Assembly: GCA_902494375.1 (NCBI GenBank)
Contig: CABUTL010000034.1
Span: 1 to 8,933 of the forward strand
Source: an uncultured Collinsella sp.
GTDB taxonomy: Bacteria > Actinomycetota > Coriobacteriia > Coriobacteriales > Coriobacteriaceae
Length of the DNA: 8,933 nucleotides
Direction: 5' to 3'
Shown here: one piece after another, positions 1 to 5,386 of the stretch
Numbering within the stretch: position 1 is the stretch's first letter
How the letters are laid out: the number at the start of each line of letters is the position of its first letter
The notes under the pieces: generated by a model
What the model was told of the DNA's origin: nothing
Databases searched by the model: none
Seen by the model: only the letters and a program-made list of their open reading frames with translations
Translations under genes and position numbers: made by a program

Positions 1-189
1 GGGCCACACGGCACAGCCCTTGCCCAGAACCTCGCCACCAAAGACGGGATCGGGCACGTCGGCCATCTTGATGACCTTGCCCTTGACGGGCGAGCACAGC
101 ACGTCGGCGCCAGCAGAAGCAGAGATGGAGGCCGGAGCAGCGGCAGCCGCGGGCTCAGCCTTCTTCTTGAACATGTCAAACAGACCCAT
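1..189 (-). CDS. crr: PTS glucose-type IIA component, N-terminal part (truncated by window edge)
   Basis: Only the first 63 codons are present; the gene continues past the left edge. IIA-Glc proteins carry phosphate from HPr to a sugar-specific IIB domain in the cytoplasm, and in some bacteria also regulate carbon uptake. The protein begins MGLFDMFKKK, then an Ala/Ser-rich linker (about residues 11-28), then the start of the IIA beta-sandwich: VLCSPVKGKVIKMADVPDPV (30-48) and FGGEVLGKGCAVWP, matching the family pattern around the VPDPVF segment. The phosphorylated histidine lies outside the window. The ATG at 189 is preceded by AGAGGAG at a normal distance and by a good promoter. The early placement of the domain suggests a stand-alone IIA, but a fusion to other PTS domains downstream cannot be excluded. 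It is divergent from the RpiR-type regulator. Confidence 0.8.
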   Translation of the reverse strand, partial: MGLFDMFKKKAEPAAAAAPASISASAGADVLCSPVKGKVIKMADVPDPVFGGEVLGKGCAVWP

Positions 190-238
190 ACGTTTTCTCC
201 TCTTGATTAAGCGCAACGTTGTGCGCATGCCTACGGTA

Positions 239-267
239 ATTATAGTGCCAAATGGTTCAAATGCTAA
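239..267 (-). promoter_or_regulatory. Probable sigma-70-type promoter of the PTS IIA gene
   Basis: Read on the minus strand, a perfect TATAAT (239-244) lies 17 bp downstream of TTAGCA (262-267), which matches 4 of 6 consensus positions. Transcription would begin near 230, giving a leader of about 40 nt before the ATG at 189. Confidence 0.6.
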
Positions 268-272
268 GGTGG

Positions 273-318
273 GGACTCGAATCGCGAGCCCTTCCCGGTA
301 GTGCTCGTGGGACGAGCA
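273..318. repeat. Two short inverted repeats in the divergent PTS IIA / rpiR-type intergenic region
   Basis: Two palindromes stand in tandem just upstream of the PTS IIA promoter. One is GGACTCG / CGAGCCC (273-279 and 285-291; 6 of 7 pairs as DNA, 7 of 7 with a G-U pair in minus-strand RNA). The other is a perfect TGCTCGT / ACGAGCA (302-308 and 312-318) with a 3-nt spacer. The octamer ATCGCGAG occurs at 281-288 and again at 329-336. They could be operators for the adjacent regulator; nothing in the sequence proves this. The rest of the gap (319-515) shows no gene and no convincing promoter for the regulator. Confidence 0.35.
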
Positions 319-515
319 TCTCCTTTGCATCGCGAGTCGATAAGCCGAGTATCGCCTGCGCACGGGACGGGCAGAAGCGGGCGCACCAAACCCGATACTT
401 CTTTTCGCTCTCGAGTCCTGCCGCCGCCCCGTCCCTGACACTTCCTGATACCGACCGAAACGTGCCAAAATAAACCCATCCCTTTTTGGTAGGTTTGGCG
501 AGTGTGGGAGTTCGC

Positions 516-1370
516 ATGGATATCAAACGCAAGATTACCGAGGCACAGGGGCTCACCCCCACCGAGCAGCAGCTCGGCATTGCAGCCCTTGCCATCGGCG
601 AGGACATCCGCGGGCTTTCTATTAAAGAATTTGCCGCGCGCGCCAACGTTTCGGTCGCGAGCGTGCACCGTTTTTGCAAAAAGCTCGGCCTCGAGGGCTT
701 CAAAGATCTCAAGGTCGAGCTTATTCGCTTAGCAACCGAGGCGGGAAACCGGCGCGACGTTGATATCAACTTTCCCTTCGATGCCACTTCCACGCCTGCG
801 CAGGTTATGGAGCGCATGGAGGGACTCTACCAGACCACGCTGGCCGAAACGCAGGAGCTGCTCGACCCCACGCAGCTTGACCACGCCGTCAAGCTCATCG
901 CGAACGCCCGACAGGTCGACATCTACACGGGCTCGCACAACCTCTATCCGGCTGGCATGTTCCGCGATCGCCTGCTCTCCGTCGGCAAGAGCGCCACATG
1001 CTACGACAACATCGAGGCACAGGTGCGCACGGCGCTCGCCTCGGGCGCCGACCACGTGGCGATCGTTATCTCCTACAGCGGCCTTGCGCCCAACCTCAAG
1101 AAAATCTTGCCGATCCTCAGCAGCCGGCATGTCCCGGTCATCATCATCGGCACGCCCTACTGCGCGCGCATTCACCCCGGCTTTGCCGCCTACCTTACGG
1201 TGAGCGATCACGAGAGCATGACGCACCGCATCACGCAGTTCGCAAGCCACATCGCCGTGCAATACGTGCTCGATTCGCTCTACAGCAGCTACTTCGCCAA
1301 AGACTACGCCCGCTGTGCCGAATTCCTGGAGCGCTCGTTCCCCTACACCCGCCTGCCCGGGCTCAAGTAG
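516..1370 (+). CDS. RpiR/MurR-family transcriptional regulator (HTH_6 + SIS)
   Basis: A 284-aa cytoplasmic DNA-binding regulator of the usual family length (about 280). The N-terminal RpiR-type helix-turn-helix (about 1-75) includes LSIKEFAARANVSVASVHRF followed by CKKLGLEGFKDLK, the classical recognition-helix pattern. A SIS sugar-phosphate-isomerase fold follows (about 120-250), with YTGSHN and VISYSGLAPNLKK in the places expected for phosphosugar contacts. RpiR proteins sense phosphorylated sugars or amino sugars and control catabolic or PTS genes. Its divergent neighbour, a PTS IIA gene, is a plausible target, but this is inference. I chose the ATG at 516 because GGGAG lies 5 nt upstream; a TTG ten codons earlier (486) has no ribosome binding site. 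The TAG stop is part of the left arm of a repeated hairpin (1368-1396). Confidence 0.85.
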   Translation: MDIKRKITEAQGLTPTEQQLGIAALAIGEDIRGLSIKEFAARANVSVASVHRFCKKLGLEGFKDLKVELIRLATEAGNRRDVDINFPFDATSTPAQVMERMEGLYQTTLAETQELLDPTQLDHAVKLIANARQVDIYTGSHNLYPAGMFRDRLLSVGKSATCYDNIEAQVRTALASGADHVAIVISYSGLAPNLKKILPILSSRHVPVIIIGTPYCARIHPGFAAYLTVSDHESMTHRITQFASHIAVQYVLDSLYSSYFAKDYARCAEFLERSFPYTRLPGLK

Positions 1371-1396
1371 TCATTTAAGAACGTCCCCAATGACTA
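1368..1396 (+). repeat. Small hairpin repeat, copy 1 (constant-loop family), overlapping the regulator stop codon
   Basis: Arms TAGTCATT (1368-1375) and AATGACTA (1389-1396) enclose the 13-nt loop TAAGAACGTCCCC (1376-1388). The first three bases are the TAG stop of the RpiR-type gene. The same loop with different but still complementary arms recurs at 4423-4453 and 4472-4506, with looser copies at 1654-1682 and 1682-1708. There is no U-tract, so a terminator is unlikely. A REP-like or IS200/IS605-derived palindrome is my best guess. Confidence 0.75.
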
Positions 1397-1439
1397 ATGG
1401 CCGACCTAATAACGACTTCTCGTCATTAGGTCGGCCATT
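1396..1439 (+). terminator. Long hairpin, probable (bidirectional) terminator after the RpiR-type gene
   Basis: Twenty-base arms (1396-1415 and 1420-1439) pair over their whole length except one A-C opposition as DNA, around a 4-nt loop CTTC. The hairpin starts AATGGCCG and ends CGGCCATT, followed by only a short T run. It begins 26 nt after the regulator's stop codon, so it may end that transcript. A mobile palindrome is the alternative, since the inner part resembles the next hairpin. Confidence 0.55.
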
Positions 1440-1444
1440 TCAGC

Positions 1445-1480
1445 TCTAATAACTATTTATTCCGTAAACTCGTTATTAGA
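1445..1480. repeat. AT-rich inverted repeat
   Basis: Perfect 9-bp arms TCTAATAAC (1445-1453) and GTTATTAGA (1472-1480) enclose an 18-nt loop. CTAATAAC and the trailing CTCGT-ATTAG pattern are shared with the inner part of the preceding hairpin (1407-1429), so the two may be members of one element family with different loops. Confidence 0.5.
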
Positions 1481-1580
1481 ATCTGGCACAGGAGGCCAGG
1501 CTCACATGTGGCACCACAGCGGAAAACAGCTTGCCCCTGCGCCAACCGAATGAGCGTTGATTTTCGGACACCTATCCAAC

Positions 1581-1644
1581 GAGCGTGGATAATCTCCCAC
1601 TTTGAGCCCACACGGGGGCCAAAAACGGGAGATTATCCACGCTC
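1581..1644. repeat. Perfect 18-bp-arm hairpin with a nested inner stem, plus a nearby partial copy
   Basis: Arms at 1581-1598 (GAGCGTGGATAATCTCCC) and 1627-1644 are exact reverse complements. Inside, TTTG-GCCC (1601-1609, one bulged A) pairs with GGGCCAAA (1616-1623), so nearly all 64 nt can fold into one rod. Just upstream, around 1550-1570, the sequence AATGAGCGTTGAT resembles the outer arm and continues TTTTCGGACAC with no partner, as if it were half of a related element. No U-tract follows. Confidence 0.65.
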
Positions 1645-1653
1645 ATTCCTAAG

Positions 1654-1682
1654 TAGTCATTGGGGACGCTCTTAAACGACCA
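1654..1682 (-). repeat. Small hairpin repeat, copy 2 (constant-loop family, inverted)
   Basis: On the minus strand the loop reads TAAGAGCGTCCCC, one base different from copy 1. The arms TGGTCGTT and AATGACTA pair throughout if G-U pairs are allowed. The copy is inverted relative to copy 1 and abuts copy 3, giving a head-to-head doublet like the paired palindromes of BIME-type REP elements. Confidence 0.6.
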
Positions 1683-1708
1683 GTCAAACAAGAACGTCCC
1701 CGATGACT
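1682..1708 (+). repeat. Small hairpin repeat, copy 3 (degenerate)
   Basis: The loop CAAGAACGTCCCC (1689-1701) differs by one base from copy 1, and the spacing is identical (7+13+7). The outer arm bases AGTCA and TGACT pair; the inner two positions no longer do. It shares base 1682 with copy 2. Confidence 0.5.
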
Positions 1709-1744
1709 AGCGCGGCAACGCCGATGTTTTGGTAGCGCCAGCGA

Positions 1745-1843
1745 GCGGGCCGCATTTGAGACAAGGTGACGTGAAACGAAAGGGCGCTGACCTTCTGGTC
1801 GCGCCCTTGAAGTTGAACGTCAGATTGTCCAAATGCGGCCCGC
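1745..1843. repeat. 99-nt composite hairpin downstream of pyrE
   Basis: An ordered set of helices folds the whole stretch. A 14-bp perfect outer stem (1745-1758 with 1830-1843; GCGGGCCGCATTTG) is followed by a bulged A1759, a 5-bp stem (1760-1764 with 1825-1829) and a 2x2 internal loop. Then come a 6-bp stem (1767-1772 with 1817-1822), an asymmetric internal loop, an 8-bp stem (1780-1787 with 1801-1808), and a 4-bp cap GACC/GGTC around TTCT. No U-tract is seen on either strand. It lies about 45 nt past the pyrE stop. It may be a structured 3' element of the pyrE transcript or a miniature mobile element. Confidence 0.6.
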
Positions 1844-1857
1844 GCAGCGTCGAGCCG

Positions 1858-1883
1858 TTACACGGGTTGGTAAACCCGCGTAA
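1858..1883 (-). terminator. Candidate 3' hairpin just after pyrE
   Basis: TTAC-CGGGTT (1858-1868) pairs with AACCCG-GTAA (1873-1883) with one mismatch and a 4-nt loop, 5 nt beyond the pyrE stop on the minus strand. It is well placed for a terminator but lacks a U-tract, so it may need Rho or the larger hairpin that follows. Confidence 0.4.
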
Positions 1884-1887
1884 CTAC

Positions 1888-2571
1888 CTACTCCCGTGCT
1901 CCGTACTGCTCGTAGTAGGCGTCGATGGCGGTCTTGAGCTCGTCATCGATGACAACCTTGCCGTCGATCTCGTGGTTGTAGAGGGTCTCGACGACCTCGG
2001 CCATGGAGACGATGCTCGCGACGGGGAAACCGTACTTGGCCTCGATCTCCTTCTGCGCGGTGGTCACGCCACCCTTGCCGACCTCCATGCGGTTGAGGGA
2101 CACGATCAGGCCCTTAATCTCGACATCGGCAGCAGCCTTGACCTTGGGATAGGTCTCGTCGATGGACTTGCCGCTGGTGGTGACGTCCTCGACCATGACC
2201 ACGCGGTCGCCGTCCTTGGGCTCATAACCCAGCAGGTTGCCCTTATCGGCACCGTGGTCCTTGGCCTCCTTGCGGTCGCAGCAGTACTTGACCTCCTTGC
2301 CGTACAGCTCGTGGTAGGCAATTGCGGTCACGACGGCCAGCGGAATACCCTTGTAGGCCGGTCCAAACAGCACATCAAAGTCGTCGCCAAAGTTATCGTG
2401 GATGGCCTGAGCGTAATACTCGCCCAGCTTCTTGAGCTGATAGCCCGTCACGTAAGCGCCGGCGTTCATAAAGAACGGGGACTGACGGCCGCTCTTGAGC
2501 GTAAAGCTGCCGAACTTAAGAACGTCGGACTCAACCATAAACTTGATGAACTCTTGCTTGTAAGCCTCCAT
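1888..2571 (-). CDS. pyrE: Orotate phosphoribosyltransferase
   Basis: A 227-aa cytoplasmic enzyme of de novo pyrimidine synthesis, joining orotate to PRPP to give orotidine 5'-monophosphate and pyrophosphate. Family marks are all present: SFTLKSGRQSPFFMNAG (22-38, with the PRPP-contacting Lys26), FGPAYKGIPLA (69-79), the catalytic-loop segment DRKEAKDHG (99-107), and the PRPP-binding loop VVMVEDVTTSGKS (124-136). Length is normal for the family (about 210-230). The ATG at 2571 has GAGGAG 5 nt upstream. No other pyr gene is in the window. The gene upstream is a membrane LuxR-type regulator 121 bp away on the same strand, so pyrE may have its own promoter; a TAAACT -10-like hexamer lies at 2606-2611 (minus) without a good -35. 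Confidence 0.95.
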   Translation of the reverse strand: MEAYKQEFIKFMVESDVLKFGSFTLKSGRQSPFFMNAGAYVTGYQLKKLGEYYAQAIHDNFGDDFDVLFGPAYKGIPLAVVTAIAYHELYGKEVKYCCDRKEAKDHGADKGNLLGYEPKDGDRVVMVEDVTTSGKSIDETYPKVKAAADVEIKGLIVSLNRMEVGKGGVTTAQKEIEAKYGFPVASIVSMAEVVETLYNHEIDGKVVIDDELKTAIDAYYEQYGARE

Positions 2572-2627
2572 GCGTGCTCCTCTCGTAATTGCGTACGTGC
2601 TCTTCAGTTTAGCGCAGGCGAGGCGTC

Positions 2628-2654
2628 GATGTGGGCGTGCTTTGAGGCCACATC
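2628..2654. repeat. Inverted repeat between the LuxR-type gene and pyrE
   Basis: Perfect 7-bp arms GATGTGG (2628-2634) and CCACATC (2648-2654) enclose 13 nt. The site lies in the 121-bp gap and overlaps where a pyrE -35 box would stand, so it could be an operator. It could also be the regulator gene's transcript end, but no U-tract follows it on the minus strand. Confidence 0.35.
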
Positions 2655-2692
2655 CCCCCGTTAGAGTAAGGAACTGGGCGGCGGCTCATACG

Positions 2693-4237
2693 CTAGTCCT
2701 TGGGCGTCCAGGACCAGAAGAAGTTGATAAGGGCCACGCGCGAGGCGGTGCCGGTCTTCTTGTTGATCGAGGAAATGTGACGATAGAGCGTGGAACGCGA
2801 AAGAAAGAGCGTTGTGGCGATGTCCTGAACGCTCTGGTCCGAAACGACCAAGACCTCAAGAATATCGCGCTCGCGCTCTGTAAGCCCAAAGGTGGCGACG
2901 AAGGCATCGAGGCGCTCATCGGACGTGAGCTCCGCTGCCTCCACGGGCTCGGGGTCGGAGCATGTGGGCGCAAGATCCCCACCAAGATCGTCGGTGGCAA
3001 GCGGCAGGCCGTCCTGCATCACGACATCATCGGCCCGTTGCCCCAACTGCCCCAGCAGCGTAATCGCAATGCCCACAAACATCACGAGCGCCGCACCGAC
3101 CGCAGCCAGCACGTTTTGACTCGAGATAATCGCCACCGCCGGCGCCGTCACGAGCATCGAGCACACGTTGTTGACGACGCGACCCATGCACGGCCAAAAA
3201 TATGACCAGCGCGCATAGAGCGAGACGGCGGCATATTTTGTGGTAAAGAACACCACGAAAAAGCCCGAGCCCAGATAAAAAATGATCGTGGCAGCGAGCT
3301 CGTTGCCACCATTGCCGTCGACGATGAGCACAAAAAACGAAAGCGTGGACAGTATGGCGGCACATGTCATGCCGATATTCATATACGAGCGGCCGTGCAG
3401 GTCAAATAGTGCGCCAGCGACGAACGAGCTCACGACAAGCAGCAGGCGCGGCCAATCGCCCAAATCGACGGCTCCGACAGCATGCAAGGTCGTGAAGCCC
3501 GCGTTGAGAGCGGCGAATACGCTGGAAAGATACGCCGTCGCCACGGTCAGGCGAACTACGGCGCGACGGAATGCCGCCTTTGCCTCGGGATCGTCATGCC
3601 ACTTGGCGCCATATTCCAGAGCATCTACCGAAAGCCCGGCGGCACTGGGTTCAAAGTTGGGGTCGGACTCGTCGCGCAGCTTGGCGCGTCGGACACCGTG
3701 GAGCAACGCCACCTGCGCGATCGCACAGACGACCAGAACAGCCTGCTGAGGAATACCGACAGGCATCGCCATGTGGTTGATCACCTGTACCAGAACGCCC
3801 ATGGCATAGGAAAGTGCGGCGGCGCGCGCCAGGCAGGGCGTCTGCGCAAAACGCCGCGCAAGATTGGCATGGGCGGTCGATCCGCAATAGCCCAGGGCGC
3901 AGCACGCCACCAGGCCGCCGACAATTACCACCTCAAACCGCACTGCCGTAATCATCAGCAGCAACGCCGATACCAACAGCACGCCTGTAATATCGCTCGT
4001 CGCATCGATCGTCTGGGGAAGGCGATAGTACAGAAATGGGCGCACGAAAAAGCCAATCACGCTCGCGCCGACAACGATGCTCTCGTAGATGACGACCTCA
4101 CTCGATGGCACGAACTCGGCCATGCGCACATCAAGAAGATACTCGCACGCCAAAAACGTGAAGAAGAACAGCGCCAGGCATATAATCTCCCGAATGCCCC
4201 GACGCAAATATGCGGTTGTATCTCCCGTGCCCCTCAT
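2693..4237 (-). CDS. Membrane-bound LuxR-family regulator (about 12 TM segments + C-terminal HTH)
   Basis: A 514-aa integral membrane protein. About twelve hydrophobic segments fill residues 10-405 in an MFS-like 6+6 arrangement with a polar cytoplasmic stretch between the halves (RRAKLRDESDPNFEPSAAG). An acidic linker follows, then a C-terminal GerE/LuxR helix-turn-helix (about 450-514): LTERERDILEVL, VQDIATTLFLSRSTLYRHIS and the closing INKKTGTASRVAL. Such proteins are frequent in Coriobacteriia (family knowledge) and are thought to sense a ligand in the membrane and act directly on DNA; the ligand is unknown. No receiver domain is present. I chose the ATG at 4237, with a GGGGG-type ribosome binding site about 6 nt upstream, over a TTG at 4258 that has none. 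Downstream lies pyrE, but a regulatory link is not shown. Confidence 0.85.
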   Translation of the reverse strand: MRGTGDTTAYLRRGIREIICLALFFFTFLACEYLLDVRMAEFVPSSEVVIYESIVVGASVIGFFVRPFLYYRLPQTIDATSDITGVLLVSALLLMITAVRFEVVIVGGLVACCALGYCGSTAHANLARRFAQTPCLARAAALSYAMGVLVQVINHMAMPVGIPQQAVLVVCAIAQVALLHGVRRAKLRDESDPNFEPSAAGLSVDALEYGAKWHDDPEAKAAFRRAVVRLTVATAYLSSVFAALNAGFTTLHAVGAVDLGDWPRLLLVVSSFVAGALFDLHGRSYMNIGMTCAAILSTLSFFVLIVDGNGGNELAATIIFYLGSGFFVVFFTTKYAAVSLYARWSYFWPCMGRVVNNVCSMLVTAPAVAIISSQNVLAAVGAALVMFVGIAITLLGQLGQRADDVVMQDGLPLATDDLGGDLAPTCSDPEPVEAAELTSDERLDAFVATFGLTERERDILEVLVVSDQSVQDIATTLFLSRSTLYRHISSINKKTGTASRVALINFFWSWTPKD

Positions 4238-4267
4238 GGTTAACCCCCAGCCGCTCAATTGTCTGGA

Positions 4268-4296
4268 AATCTATTTTAATAAAGAACCAGTCTCAA
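4268..4296 (-). promoter_or_regulatory. Probable promoter of the membrane LuxR-type gene
   Basis: On the minus strand TTGAGA (4291-4296, 5 of 6) and TAGATT (4268-4273, 4 of 6) are separated by 17 bp. The surrounding AT-rich tract stands out from the GC-rich context, and the start codon at 4237 is about 30 bp downstream of the -10. Confidence 0.5.
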
Positions 4297-4422
4297 TATC
4301 GAAGCCAGGCTCGAAATGCTGCCAATTCGACCCCAGCCGTCCACATCACGCCGCGATTTTGAGCCGCATGGACCAGAAGGGACGCGCGCGATCTCTAGCT
4401 CGGCCAGGAGTGTCTCCAACTA

Positions 4423-4453
4423 CCACTCATTTAAGTACGTCCCCAATGAGTGG
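4423..4453 (+). repeat. Small hairpin repeat, copy 4 (constant-loop family)
   Basis: Perfect 9-bp arms CCACTCATT (4423-4431) and AATGAGTGG (4445-4453) flank the loop TAAGTACGTCCCC, which differs from copy 1 by one base. Compared with copy 1, a G in the left arm has become C and its partner has changed from C to G, so pairing is kept. A degraded relative (loop-like CAGGAGTGTCTCC at 4405-4417) lies just upstream. Confidence 0.75.
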
Positions 4454-4475
4454 CCGAAGAGTGTCCCCCGCGACT
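4449..4475 (+). repeat. Small hairpin repeat, copy 5 (diverged, overlapping copies 4 and 6)
   Basis: It has the same 7+13+7 layout with loop GAAGAGTGTCCCC (4456-4468). Arms AGTGGCC and CGCGACT pair at 5 of 7 positions. Its left arm shares 5 bases with the right arm of copy 4, and its right arm shares 4 bases with the left arm of copy 6. Confidence 0.4.
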
Positions 4476-4506
4476 AGTCGTTTAAGAACGTCCCCAACGA
4501 CTAGTC
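4472..4506 (+). repeat. Small hairpin repeat, copy 6 (constant-loop family, longest stem)
   Basis: Perfect 11-bp arms GACTAGTCGTT (4472-4482) and AACGACTAGTC (4496-4506) enclose TAAGAACGTCCCC, identical to the loop of copy 1. Relative to copy 1, the arm base A has become G and its partner T has become C, again keeping the pair. Confidence 0.75.
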
Positions 4507-4578
4507 AAAAATGGGCCATGTGTCCCAGTTGTGGAGACTCCTTGAGCCGTCTGGGTATCGCGAAGGATCGCACACTCC

Positions 4579-4616
4579 CCCATCATCAAAAGTGACACAC
4601 GCTACCTGTTGATGGG
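4579..4616 (+). promoter_or_regulatory. Inverted repeat reaching into the ribosome binding site of the DUF4428 gene
   Basis: CCCATCA (4579-4585) and TGATGGG (4610-4616) are perfect 7-bp arms around 24 nt. The right arm includes the first three bases of the Shine-Dalgarno GGGAGG (4614-4619), and the C-rich stretch before the left arm could pair further. If it folds in RNA it would limit translation of the zinc-ribbon operon; as DNA it could be an operator. No convincing -35/-10 pair is visible between 4507 and 4578. Confidence 0.4.
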
Positions 4617-4624
4617 AGGCAGCC

Positions 4625-5362
4625 ATGGGCTTCTTTGACAAGATGTTCGAGAAGAAAGAGTGCGCGATTTGCGGTACCGAGCTGGGACTTCTAGGTAAGA
4701 CAAAAATCAATGAAGGCTACCTGTGCAAAGAGTGCGCCGGCAAGCTCTCCCCCTACTTTCACGGCTATCGCTCCAGCACCGCGGACGATATCCGTGAGCA
4801 ACTCGCCTACCGCGAGGCCAACGCCGAGCGCCTGTCTTCGTTCAACCCCACGCGCACGCTTTCTGCCGGGCGCACCAATATTATGCTCGATGAGGACGCG
4901 GGCCTGCTGATCATCACTTCGCAGAGCCGCTGGCGCGACGCCAATCCCGACATCATCGAGTTCTCGCAGGTACTCGGCTGCGATATGGATATCGACGAGC
5001 AGCGCACCGAGATCTATCGCGAGACCAAGGACGGCGAGCGCGAGAGCTACAACCCGCCGCGCTACGACCTGGATTACGACTTTAATCTGACCATCCACGT
5101 CAACACGCCGTACTTTACCGAGATCAACCTGCGCGTGAACGACTCCACCATCGATCAGCGCGGCTCCATCGAATACCGCGAGGCCAAGCGCCAGGCAACC
5201 GAAGTCCGCGATGCGCTGGTGCAGCTGCGCCAAGAGACGCGCGACAGCGTCGTGGCCGCCAAGGCCCCCAAGACCGCGGTGACCTGCCCCTTCTGCGGAG
5301 CCACCACCATTCCCGATGCCAGCGGGCGCTGCGAATACTGCGGCGGCGCCATCGGCGCATAG
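4625..5362 (+). CDS. DUF4428-type zinc-ribbon protein with a second C-terminal zinc ribbon
   Basis: A 245-aa protein of unknown function, predicted cytoplasmic. The N-terminus MGFFDKMFEKKECAICG leads a DUF4428-like domain with one metal site (C13, C16, C34, C37) and the typical LCKECAGKLSPYF continuation. A middle region (about 75-180) is predicted beta-rich; it may be PH-like, but I cannot confirm that. A short charged helix (about 180-210) leads to a C-terminal zinc ribbon (C221, C224, C236, C239; CPFCG and CEYCGG). There is no signal peptide or membrane segment. The ATG has GGGAGG 5-6 nt upstream. It is first of four co-directional genes, with the next starting 24 bp after its stop. All three cytoplasmic products of the set carry zinc ribbons, which suggests shared assembly or a shared partner. 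Confidence 0.8.
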   Translation: MGFFDKMFEKKECAICGTELGLLGKTKINEGYLCKECAGKLSPYFHGYRSSTADDIREQLAYREANAERLSSFNPTRTLSAGRTNIMLDEDAGLLIITSQSRWRDANPDIIEFSQVLGCDMDIDEQRTEIYRETKDGERESYNPPRYDLDYDFNLTIHVNTPYFTEINLRVNDSTIDQRGSIEYREAKRQATEVRDALVQLRQETRDSVVAAKAPKTAVTCPFCGATTIPDASGRCEYCGGAIGA

Positions 5363-5386
5363 CCCTCGGCACGGAAAGGATCGATC

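Noticed and set aside
262..345. Possible tRNA or tRNA remnant on the minus strand (TTCGAGT-like T-loop and a hairpin with CCC in an anticodon-like loop)
   Set aside because: T-stem bases do not pair in the tRNA register, no matching acceptor stem is found, and no D-arm can be placed.
486..515. TTG start giving the RpiR-type protein ten more residues
   Set aside because: No ribosome binding site; the ATG at 516 has GGGAG at 5 nt and begins right at the conserved domain.
1729..2664. Plus-strand open frame across the 99-nt hairpin and pyrE
   Set aside because: Antisense to a clear pyrE; the product is repetitive Leu/Val/Asp/Gly with no domain.
3482..4243. Plus-strand open frame opposite the membrane regulator
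   Set aside because: Its composition is that of an antisense shadow, and the opposite strand encodes a coherent multi-TM protein with a LuxR domain.
4398..4506. CRISPR array
   Set aside because: The repeated unit is a palindrome with variable arms and overlaps its neighbours; there are no spacers of uniform length and no cas genes.
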